The notes beneath the pieces were generated by a model. The model was given only the letters and a program-made list of their open reading frames with translations, was not told the origin of the DNA and made no database searches. Shown one piece after another: positions 1-5,376 of a DNA stretch of 5,473 bases. How positions within the stretch are numbered: the first letter of the stretch is position 1; every line of letters begins with the position of its first letter. This DNA is from Lachnospiraceae bacterium UBA3826. Its GTDB lineage: Bacteria > Bacillota > Clostridia > Lachnospirales > Lachnospiraceae. The stretch is taken from the NCBI GenBank assembly GCA_002393095.1, contig DGII01000156.1:1-5473 (forward strand), read 5' to 3'. A program made the translations under genes and the position numbers.

Positions 1-1420
1 GATGAACAATTTCCTGCTTCCGGGATTACAGGATCTGTGTGTATCCAGAACCTCATTCAAATGGGGAATTCCGGTTGACTTCGATGATAAGCACGTTGTG
101 TATGTGTGGCTTGACGCACTTACCAATTACATCACGGGAATCGGATATGATGCCCAGGGAGCAAGCTCAGAGCAGTATAAGAGGCTGTGGCCTGCGGATC
201 TTCATCTTATAGGTAAGGATATAATCAGGTTCCACACAATATACTGGCCTATATTCCTGATGGCACTGGGGGAACCCCTTCCAAAGAAGGTGTTCGGACA
301 TCCGTGGCTTTTACAGGGCGGAGAGAAGATGAGCAAATCAAGAGGCAACGTGATATATGCCGATGATCTGATCAATCTCTTCGGAGTGGATGCCGTAAGG
401 TATTTTGTGCTTCATGAGATGCCTTATGATAATGACGGAACCATTACATGGGAGCTTGTAGTGGAGAGATTCAATTCCGAGCTTGCTAATGTACTGGGCA
501 ATCTGGTGAACAGGACCATCTCCATGACCAATAAGTACTTCGGCGGAGAAGTTGTAAGTACAGGAGTGACAGAGCCTGTCGATGAAGACCTTAAAGCGGT
601 CGTTACCGGTGCAAGGGATAAAGTAAGCGGTCGTATGGAGGAGCTGAGAGTAGCGGATGCTATAAGTGAGGTGTTCACTCTTTTCAGAAGATGCAATAAA
701 TACATCGATGAGACGGAGCCGTGGGTGCTTGCCAAGGATGAGGCAAGAAAGGACAGACTGTCTGAGGTAATGTATAATCTCACGGATTCAATAGTAACGG
801 GCGCATGCCTCTTAAAGCCCTTTATGCCTGAGACTGCGGAAAGGATATTAAGACAGCTTAATACAGAGGAGAGAAGCTATGAGAACCTTAACAGGTCTGG
901 GCTTTATCCCGGGGGTAATAAAGTTACAGAGAAGCCGGAGATACTCTTTGCAAGGCTTGATCTGAATGAGATACTTACCAGGGTGGAGGCCATACGAGAG
1001 GCTCAGAGGGCTGAATATGCCAAGGAGAACGGACTTGACGTAGAGAATCCGGACAGTGAAGAGTCAGAGGATGTGGTGGATATTGATATAAAGCCTGAGA
1101 TAGAATACGAAGACTTCGCCAAGCTGCAGCTTAGGATAGGTAAGATCATTAAATGTGAAGAGGTTCCCAAGTCCAAGAAGCTTCTGTGTTCGCAGGTCAA
1201 GATAGGTTCCGAGGTTAAGCAGATCCTTTCGGGGATCAAGCAGTACTACAGCGCGGAAGAAATGGTCGGCAAAAAGGTGCTTGTGCTTTCTAATCTTAAG
1301 CCTGCAACTCTGGCAGGAATGGTATCGGAGGGGATGCTTCTGTGTGCCGAGGATGACAAGGGCAATGTCGTGTTGTTAAGTCCGGAGAAGGATATGCCGG
1401 CAGGCTGTGAGGTTTGTTGA
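1..1420 (+). CDS. metG: Methionyl-tRNA synthetase, C-terminal part (5' end outside window)
   Basis: This enzyme charges tRNA-Met with methionine using ATP in the cytoplasm. The first complete codon is at base 2, and the ATG there is an internal Met, not the start. About 472 residues are present; family members with the fused C-terminal domain are usually about 640-660, so the HIGH motif and zinc knuckle lie upstream. Visible (numbered from base 2): the catalytic-core stretch VYVWLDALTNY (33-43), the conserved GKDIIRFHTIYWP (71-83), and the KMSKS loop intact at 109-113 (bases 326-340). A helical anticodon-binding region covers about 140-300, with NKYIDETEPW at 232-241. An acidic linker (about 345-368) leads to a Trbp111/EMAPII-like OB-fold tRNA-binding domain (about 370-472, starting EDFAKLQLRIGKI). 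The gene ends at TGA 1418-1420 with no hairpin terminator behind it. The identification is secure; nothing suggests a pseudogene. Confidence 0.97.
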   Translation, partial: MNNFLLPGLQDLCVSRTSFKWGIPVDFDDKHVVYVWLDALTNYITGIGYDAQGASSEQYKRLWPADLHLIGKDIIRFHTIYWPIFLMALGEPLPKKVFGHPWLLQGGEKMSKSRGNVIYADDLINLFGVDAVRYFVLHEMPYDNDGTITWELVVERFNSELANVLGNLVNRTISMTNKYFGGEVVSTGVTEPVDEDLKAVVTGARDKVSGRMEELRVADAISEVFTLFRRCNKYIDETEPWVLAKDEARKDRLSEVMYNLTDSIVTGACLLKPFMPETAERILRQLNTEERSYENLNRSGLYPGGNKVTEKPEILFARLDLNEILTRVEAIREAQRAEYAKENGLDVENPDSEESEDVVDIDIKPEIEYEDFAKLQLRIGKIIKCEEVPKSKKLLCSQVKIGSEVKQILSGIKQYYSAEEMVGKKVLVLSNLKPATLAGMVSEGMLLCAEDDKGNVVLLSPEKDMPAGCEVC

Positions 1421-1470
1421 CGTATATGTGTGTTCGGCATTGTAGACTATCATGTGAGGTTTGACCGCGT

Positions 1471-2400
1471 ATGAAAAGATCCGATTTTTATTTTGACTCA
1501 AGAGATAACGAAAGCAGGATACATGCCGTTGAGTGGTTGCCGGATATGTCCCCTGTGGGCATACTGGTCATCGTTCACGGTATGGCTGAGACAATTGACA
1601 GATATGAACCCTTTGCCGAATTCATGTGTGACAGAGGATATATTGTGGCCGGCAACGAACATCTCGGCCATGGACTGTCGAAAAGTCAGGGTCCTAACGG
1701 ATACTTCTGTAAGAGAGATCCCGCAACGGTAGTCGTCAGGGATGTTCACAGGTTGAAAAAGATGATACAGGAGAAGTATCCGGGACTTCCTATCTTCATG
1801 ATGGGTCACAGTATGGGGTCCCTGATCGCAAGGAATTATCTTACAAGATACGGTACAGGTATAGACGGAGTCGTTATATCGGGTACGCTTATGATGTCTA
1901 AGGTCACAATAGGAATCATGGGACTTATGTGCGGTCTTCTGAAGCTTATTCAGGGAAGCAAGCATCCGAGCGTACTGATGAACAGACTTGCATTCGGCTC
2001 TTATTGCAAGAGAATAGAGAATCCACGTACTCCATTTGACTGGCTTACAAGAGACAATGATATAATCGATGCATATATGGCTAATCCTGATTGCGGTTTC
2101 CTTTTCACACTGAACGGGTTCTCAACCTTAAAGGAATTACTGAAAAGATTGCATGACAGAGAGCTTTTGGAAAAGATTCCCAAGGACATACCGGTATTCT
2201 TCGTATATGGAAGCGAAGATCCCTGTGGAGAATACGGGGCGGCAGTAAGAGAAGTAATCTCACAGTATAAGGAATTGGGGATCAAGGATGTCAGCGAAAG
2301 ATGCTATGAGGGAGACAGGCATGAGATCCTTAATGAGCTTGACAGAGATACCGTAATGAAAGATATCTATGACTGGATCAAAGAGCATACGAAGAACTGA
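1471..2400 (+). CDS. Alpha/beta hydrolase, monoacylglycerol lipase / lysophospholipase-like
   Basis: This is a 309-residue alpha/beta-hydrolase of the Hydrolase_4 / serine aminopeptidase S33-like group (PldB, monoacylglycerol lipase type). The oxyanion-hole motif is VHGMAE (35-40), followed by the family's GNEHLGHGLS (61-70). The nucleophile elbow is GHSMGS (112-117) with Ser114. The probable catalytic acid is Asp250 in VYGSEDP and the catalytic base is His284 in GDRHEILNE, so the triad is complete. No signal peptide is present; the N-terminus is polar, so the protein is probably cytoplasmic. The cap region (about 141-230) is the substrate-selecting part and is not informative by eye. The likely role is hydrolysis of monoacylglycerols, lysophospholipids or other small esters; the true substrate cannot be read from sequence. 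The start is supported by GTGAGGT at 1454-1460, about 11 bases upstream. It follows metG by 50 bases and precedes the acetyltransferase by 2, suggesting one transcript. Confidence 0.9.
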   Translation: MKRSDFYFDSRDNESRIHAVEWLPDMSPVGILVIVHGMAETIDRYEPFAEFMCDRGYIVAGNEHLGHGLSKSQGPNGYFCKRDPATVVVRDVHRLKKMIQEKYPGLPIFMMGHSMGSLIARNYLTRYGTGIDGVVISGTLMMSKVTIGIMGLMCGLLKLIQGSKHPSVLMNRLAFGSYCKRIENPRTPFDWLTRDNDIIDAYMANPDCGFLFTLNGFSTLKELLKRLHDRELLEKIPKDIPVFFVYGSEDPCGEYGAAVREVISQYKELGIKDVSERCYEGDRHEILNELDRDTVMKDIYDWIKEHTKN

Positions 2401-2402
2401 TT

Positions 2403-2876
2403 ATGGAAGAAGTGAGCATACGTGAAGCCAAATTAACAGAGTGGGACGAGGTCATGGAACTGGCCTTCAGGGTATTTCTTAAGTATGAAGCCAAGGAATA
2501 CGGACGAGAAGGAACAGAGGCTTTCGCTGTCTTTGTCACCGACAATATGTTAAAAAAAGCTTTTGAAAGCGGACATTATAAGGTTTTTGTCGCAGTAAAG
2601 GACGACAAGATCGTAGGAATGCTTGGACTGAGGAACGGTAATCACGTTTCACTTCTTTTTGTTGAGGGAGATCATCACAGAAGGGGAATCGGGAGAGGGC
2701 TCCTTAAGTATACCGAGGAATACCTTACCCAAAACACATCTTTTAGCCGCATGACGGTAAATGCGGCTCCTTATGCAAGACAATTCTATTACAGATGCGG
2801 CTTTAAGGACTGTGGAGAACAGACCTGTAAGGACGGAATTGTATATATTCCAATGGAAAAATCAAAAATAATGTAA
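2403..2876 (+). CDS. GNAT-family N-acetyltransferase
   Basis: This 157-residue protein has the usual length and layout of a single-domain GNAT enzyme, which transfers an acetyl group from acetyl-CoA to an amine. It opens with the typical first strand and helix (VSIREAKLTEWDEVMEL, 4-20). A central strand pair, VFVAVKDDKIVGMLGL (61-76), leads to the acetyl-CoA pyrophosphate-binding loop R-G-I-G-R-G at 94-99, a match to the family motif Q/R-x-x-G-x-G/A. The C-terminal part has the common APYARQFYYRCGF element (122-134). The acceptor substrate is unknown; small-molecule amines, antibiotics or protein N-termini are all possible for this family. The ATG lies 2 bases after the hydrolase stop, with only a weak purine-rich GAAGAA (2391-2396) ahead of it inside the hydrolase gene, so translation is probably coupled to that gene. 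It ends with TAA at 2874-2876; no clear terminator follows. Confidence 0.88.
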   Translation: MEEVSIREAKLTEWDEVMELAFRVFLKYEAKEYGREGTEAFAVFVTDNMLKKAFESGHYKVFVAVKDDKIVGMLGLRNGNHVSLLFVEGDHHRRGIGRGLLKYTEEYLTQNTSFSRMTVNAAPYARQFYYRCGFKDCGEQTCKDGIVYIPMEKSKIM

Positions 2877-2900
2877 AAAAATTGATAATTGTGTTATAAT
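2872..2900 (+). promoter_or_regulatory. Putative extended -10 promoter upstream of yesL
   Basis: A perfect TATAAT at 2895-2900 is preceded by TG at 2892-2893, giving the extended -10 form TGnTATAAT. The -35 position at a 17-base spacing (2872-2877, TGTAAA) is poor, matching the consensus at only 3 of 6 bases, which is tolerable for extended -10 promoters. It would start transcription near 2907 and leave a leader of about 90 bases before the yesL start. This is a prediction by eye. Confidence 0.5.
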
Positions 2901-2905
2901 TACAA
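2882..2905. repeat. Imperfect inverted repeat overlapping the upstream -10 site
   Basis: The left arm TTG-A-TAATT (2882-2890) pairs with the right arm AATTACAA (2898-2905) except for one bulged A at 2885, leaving a 7-base centre. The right arm overlaps the TATAAT at 2895-2900. It could be a repressor-binding site, a weak AT-rich hairpin at the end of the acetyltransferase transcript, or chance in AT-rich DNA. Confidence 0.3.
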
Positions 2906-2952
2906 CGTGTATGTAGTTTCGTGGCGATAAGTCAGAAAATTACACTATTTTG

Positions 2953-2981
2953 TTGCATGAATAGGACAAAAGTACTATAAT
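2953..2981 (+). promoter_or_regulatory. Putative sigma-A-like promoter immediately upstream of yesL
   Basis: TATAAT at 2976-2981 has a TTGCAT at 2953-2958 exactly 17 bases upstream. The -10 is perfect; the -35 keeps only the important TTG. Transcription would begin near 2988, at or next to the ribosome binding site, giving a leader of only about 11 bases. Short arms TTTTGT (2948-2953) and ACAAAA (2966-2971) form an inverted repeat across the -35 and spacer that might be an operator. Confidence 0.55.
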
Positions 2982-2987
2982 GTCTTT

Positions 2988-2992
2988 GAGGT
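2988..2992 (+). promoter_or_regulatory. Ribosome binding site for yesL
   Basis: GAGGT lies 6 bases upstream of the ATG at 2999. This fixes the start of the membrane protein and fits the family's usual N-terminus. Confidence 0.75.
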
Positions 2993-2998
2993 ATATAG

Positions 2999-3673
2999 AT
3001 GTTCAATCCGGACAGCCCTTTAATATCCGCATTAAGTAAGTTGGCGGATCTGATTATCATCAATCTTTTATTTATCATATGCTCTATTCCGATATTTACG
3101 ATAGGGGCTTCATGGACAGCTATGTATTATGTGACGGTCAAGATGGCCAAGAATGAAGAGTCATATGTCACCAAGGACTTTTTTAAATCCTTTAAGCTTA
3201 ATTTCAGGCAGGCGACCTGCATATGGTTGATCAATCTGATAGTACTCTCCGTTATGGGCATGGATGTCATAATCATTGCCAGAGGGATCATAGGTCAGTT
3301 GCCGCAGCCGTTATTGATCGTCATGATAGTGATGGGAGTTTTCGTCATTGCTGTCATGCTGTATGTATATCCTGTGTTGTCGCATTTCGAGAATACAGTG
3401 AAGAATACGATTAAGAATTCCTTTTTACTTGTTATAAGTAATTTTCCATATACGCTGATGTTCTTAGCTGTTACGGCAGTAGTCATAGGACTTGGTTTTA
3501 CGGATTTGGGAATTAAGCTTTTGCCGGTATATATTCTGTTGGGAATATCAGGTCCGGCATACATATGCAGTTTGGGTTGGAAGAGAATATTCGCAAAATT
3601 GGAACAGAAGACAGATCCGGCAGGGGAGAGCGATGGGAAGCAAGAAGAAGAAACAGAACCAGAACAACAATAA
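2999..3673 (+). CDS. YesL/DUF624 family integral membrane protein
   Basis: This 224-residue protein matches the YesL (DUF624) family. Signs are the N-terminal F-x-P-DSPL (2-8), then DLIIINLLFIICSIPIFTIG (17-36), the GASWTAMYYVTVKM element (36-49), and FFKSFKLNFRQA (61-72). YPVLSHFENTVKNTIKNS (124-141) is also typical. About five membrane segments can be read, near 15-37, 73-96, 104-127, 147-168 and 172-194. The C-terminal tail after about 200 is hydrophilic and acidic, rich in Glu and Gln (KQEEETEPEQQ), with TAA at 3671-3673. The biochemical role of the family is unknown; in Firmicutes its genes commonly sit among sugar ABC transporter or polysaccharide-use genes, so a part in carbohydrate uptake is an inference. 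The last 41 bases overlap the following diguanylate cyclase gene in another frame, pointing to coupled expression. Confidence 0.88.
   Translation: MFNPDSPLISALSKLADLIIINLLFIICSIPIFTIGASWTAMYYVTVKMAKNEESYVTKDFFKSFKLNFRQATCIWLINLIVLSVMGMDVIIIARGIIGQLPQPLLIVMIVMGVFVIAVMLYVYPVLSHFENTVKNTIKNSFLLVISNFPYTLMFLAVTAVVIGLGFTDLGIKLLPVYILLGISGPAYICSLGWKRIFAKLEQKTDPAGESDGKQEEETEPEQQ
3622..3628 (+). promoter_or_regulatory. Ribosome binding site deciding the cyclase start
   Basis: AGGGGAG inside the end of yesL lies 4 bases upstream of the ATG at 3633. It supports this start over the in-frame ATG at 3492, whose extra 47 residues (Trp-, Cys- and Arg-rich) look like the yesL gene read out of frame. Confidence 0.75.
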
Positions 3674-5204
3674 GAGCATACTTGTACAGTGGGGATTTCC
3701 TGTAGCGGTATTGGTCGTAATTATTGTCTTTCTTATCAGCAACTTTACTATTAATAGTAAAGAAAGCGCTGAAGAGACGATCAAAAAGCAGACTACTACC
3801 GAGATAGAGGGATATGCGGCTGCGATTAAGAGCAGATTCGAAAGTATATCCGGTCAGGCACAGGGAGCAGCGGCAATCATCGGACCTGACGGCATGAGCG
3901 ATAAGGATAAGATCAAGGCTTATGCGGACAAGCTGTGCAGTATAGCATCCGAGGTATATATGGTCGCCATAACGGATTCAAACGGCATGGGATATGCCAG
4001 CGGAATGGGTGAGGTCGATCTGTCATCAGCGGATTATTATAATAATGGAAGCAATATCATCCATTACTATACGGATGATAATGGCTTAAGCGACAAGGAT
4101 GCCTTCGTTCTGTCGGTCCCTGTCAAGAGTGATGGAGCCAAGCAGGGTGAGGTATATATGTTCATCGATCCCAAGGCTTTGATAGGAATGCTTCCTAACA
4201 ATAATTTCGGCGGAAGTCTCGGATATGCGCTGATAACAGCTAACGGCGATATAGTATACACGACCGGCTCTGCAAGTACATTCTCCGGAGGAGATAATCT
4301 CTTCACCAATTTACAGGGTGCGACCCTAACGGGTCTTACCGTTCCGCAGATCAAGCTGCGGGCTGAGAAGCAGAATAAGATGATGTTCTCTGCAACGAAA
4401 GGAACGGAGAGTAAGTCGATTGTCATCACTCCGCTCTCTGTAGAGGGATGGCAGTTAATGACCATCATCAACCAGAAGTATGTGGACAACATTGTCAGTA
4501 ATGAGATGAGGAATGCCCGCAAGATGATAATCAATCTTGCAATTGCCATAGGTGTATTCCTTCTGTTCCTTGTAGCCAATGCCATCATCAATAAGATCAA
4601 GTATGGTGAGCAGAGTAAGGATCTTGCGGATAAAGCAGATACGGATCTGCTGACGGAGCTTAACAATAAGATAGCTACGGAGCGTAAGATACAGGAATGG
4701 ATGACCGAGAATCCCGAAGTGCAGAGTCTTATGTTCCTCTTCGATATAGATAACTTCAAGAAGATCAACGACACAATGGGTCATGCCTTCGGTGATGAGG
4801 TGCTGCGGACACTTGGACATCAGCTTCGCAACGAGTTCCGTGTGACCGATATAATCGGCCGACTGGGTGGTGACGAGTTCGTTCTCTTCCTTAAGGGTAT
4901 CAAGAGTGATGATCAGCTTCACAGAGAGGGTGAGCGTATTACGAAGTTCTTCCATGACTTCAGAGCAGGTGACTATGTGAAGTATTCTGCCACGGCCAGT
5001 ATCGGTGGCGTGGTAGTTCCCAGAGATGCAACCAGCTTTCAGGATGCATATAAGGCTGCAGATGCCGCTCTGTATGAAGCTAAGAGAAGAGGTAAGAATC
5101 AGCTCGTATTCTACAGCAAGGATCTGGCCGGTATGGAGAGTATCCGCGTAAGCGATGATGTAGAGCCCATAGCGGATTACAGAGAGAGCCTTAAGAATAA
5201 GTAG
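3633..5204 (+). CDS. Membrane-bound diguanylate cyclase with extracytoplasmic Cache-like sensor and GGDEF domain
   Basis: This 523-residue enzyme likely makes cyclic di-GMP from two GTP in response to an outside signal. Order: basic Lys/Asn-rich N-terminus (MGSKKKKQNQ); membrane segment about 17-38; extracytoplasmic region about 40-297; membrane segment about 298-318; GGDEF domain about 330-496. The outer region resembles a dCache sensor: VYMVAITDSNGMGYASG (108-124), LSVPVKSDG then GEVYMFIDPKAL (160-183), and a second module near 197-213. The GGDEF domain is complete. DIDNFKKIND is at 371-380, followed by GHAFGDE (383-389), and the GGDEF signature is at 412-416 (bases 4866-4880). By comparison with PleD, metal- and GTP-binding D371, N379, D388 and D414 are all kept. 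The inhibitory site R-V-T-D (403-406) sits five residues before GGDEF, so product inhibition is expected. The usual LTGLxNR is altered to LTELNNK (340-346). The gene overlaps yesL by 41 bases and ends in two successive TAG codons. The ligand is unknown. Confidence 0.93.
   Translation: MGSKKKKQNQNNNKSILVQWGFPVAVLVVIIVFLISNFTINSKESAEETIKKQTTTEIEGYAAAIKSRFESISGQAQGAAAIIGPDGMSDKDKIKAYADKLCSIASEVYMVAITDSNGMGYASGMGEVDLSSADYYNNGSNIIHYYTDDNGLSDKDAFVLSVPVKSDGAKQGEVYMFIDPKALIGMLPNNNFGGSLGYALITANGDIVYTTGSASTFSGGDNLFTNLQGATLTGLTVPQIKLRAEKQNKMMFSATKGTESKSIVITPLSVEGWQLMTIINQKYVDNIVSNEMRNARKMIINLAIAIGVFLLFLVANAIINKIKYGEQSKDLADKADTDLLTELNNKIATERKIQEWMTENPEVQSLMFLFDIDNFKKINDTMGHAFGDEVLRTLGHQLRNEFRVTDIIGRLGGDEFVLFLKGIKSDDQLHREGERITKFFHDFRAGDYVKYSATASIGGVVVPRDATSFQDAYKAADAALYEAKRRGKNQLVFYSKDLAGMESIRVSDDVEPIADYRESLKNK
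3743..3762. repeat. Perfect 20-base palindrome inside the cyclase gene
   Basis: CTTTACTATT is followed directly by its exact reverse complement AATAGTAAAG. It covers codons 37-44 of the cyclase, just after the first membrane segment. As RNA it would form an 8-bp stem with a UUAA loop; as DNA it is a fully symmetric site. No known binding motif is recognised. Confidence 0.75.
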
Positions 5205-5237
5205 TAGTCGATATTTAATCGTATAGTAAGTACATTT

Positions 5238-5283
5238 TGGGCAATCTGCTAAAAATCAGACGATTTTTTTAGCAGGTTGCCTA
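5238..5283 (+). terminator. Long hairpin, probable transcription end after the cyclase gene
   Basis: The left arm 5240-5255 (GGCAATCTGCTAAAAA) pairs with the right arm 5266-5281 over 16 bp, with a single T.G wobble at 5245/5276 and a 10-base loop. Two more outer pairs (5239.5282 wobble, 5238-5283) can extend it. Its place after a stop codon and before a new promoter suits a terminator. However, the only T-run (5264-5270) lies in the loop-side part of the 3' arm, and no T-tract follows the stem. It may therefore be a weak or non-classical terminator, an mRNA 3'-end stabiliser or another structured element. Confidence 0.6.
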
Positions 5284-5312
5284 TTCAGTTACAGGGATAA
5301 ACAATATATACT
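5284..5312 (+). promoter_or_regulatory. Possible promoter for the ABC ATPase gene
   Basis: TATACT at 5307-5312 resembles a sigma-A -10 element (5 of 6). TTCAGT at 5284-5289 lies 17 bases upstream but matches the -35 consensus at only 3 of 6 bases. Placement just after the hairpin and about 65 bases before the gene is sensible. A weak -35 would fit an activator-dependent promoter, which is inference. Confidence 0.4.
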
Positions 5313-5318
5313 GTATAT
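5306..5318. promoter_or_regulatory. Palindrome on the -10 site, candidate operator
   Basis: ATATAC-T-GTATAT is a perfect 6-bp inverted repeat around a single central base and covers the TATACT -10 element. The position would suit a repressor that blocks polymerase. It could also be chance in a short AT-rich stretch. It does not match the catabolite-response (cre) consensus. Confidence 0.35.
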
Positions 5319-5323
5319 CAGCA

Positions 5324-5339
5324 ACGGATAAGTGTCCGT
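5324..5339 (+). repeat. Small leader hairpin before the ABC ATPase gene
   Basis: ACGGA (5324-5328) and TCCGT (5335-5339) form a 5-bp stem with a 6-base loop, roughly 22 bases upstream of the ribosome binding site. It is probably in the 5' leader if the promoter at 5307-5312 is used. No T-run follows, so it is not a terminator; its role is unknown. Confidence 0.3.
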
Positions 5340-5361
5340 AGGAAAAATTACAGGATTTATT

Positions 5362-5367
5362 AGGAGG
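5362..5367 (+). promoter_or_regulatory. Strong ribosome binding site for the ABC ATPase gene
   Basis: A full AGGAGG lies 9 bases upstream of the ATG at 5377. It is the best Shine-Dalgarno match in the window and fixes the start codon; it suggests high expression, as expected of a shared sugar-transport ATPase. Confidence 0.85.
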
Positions 5368-5376
5368 TTTTCTAAA

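Larger units (their letters stand above)
5205..5376. other. Intergenic region between the cyclase and the ABC ATPase gene
   Basis: These 172 bases carry no credible ORF. They open with a second in-frame TAG directly behind the cyclase stop. They then hold a long hairpin (5238-5283), a palindromic promoter-like site (5306-5318), a short leader hairpin (5324-5339) and the ribosome binding site of the next gene. No recognised riboswitch, including cyclic di-GMP classes, is apparent by eye. Confidence 0.7.

Noticed and set aside
2..4. ATG at base 2 as the real start of metG
   Set aside because: The protein would lack the HIGH motif and zinc-binding region that every functional methionyl-tRNA synthetase needs, and the sequence before it is simply cut by the window edge.
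1421..1470. Terminator and promoter between metG and the hydrolase
   Set aside because: There is no stem followed by a T-run. The only -10-like element, TATCAT at 1448-1453, has no acceptable -35 and overlaps the ribosome binding site region.
1498..1965. 155-residue minus-strand open frame opposite the hydrolase
   Set aside because: It is fully contained in a gene with an intact catalytic triad on the other strand; His-, Ser- and Cys-rich composition looks like a shadow.
2877..2998. Cyclic di-GMP or other riboswitch upstream of yesL and the cyclase
   Set aside because: I looked for the conserved GEMM-type core and other familiar aptamer cores and saw none. The downstream promoter-like site would also exclude most of the region from the transcript.
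3492..3632. Longer 570-residue version of the cyclase starting at 3492
   Set aside because: The extra 47 residues lie wholly inside yesL, are rich in Trp, Cys, Arg and Tyr, and match no domain. A good ribosome binding site and a typical basic N-terminus before a membrane segment support 3633.
4067..4774. 235-residue open frame on the minus strand
   Set aside because: It lies entirely antisense to the cyclase, has a Ser/Leu/Ile-rich low-information composition typical of reverse-strand shadows, and has no family motif.
4455..4955. 166-residue open frame on the minus strand across the GGDEF domain
   Set aside because: Antisense to a strongly conserved domain, with no recognisable motif or ribosome binding site.
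5209..5221. CGAT-N5-ATCG inverted repeat just after the cyclase stop
   Set aside because: Arms of 4 bases are expected often by chance, and no other signal coincides with it.
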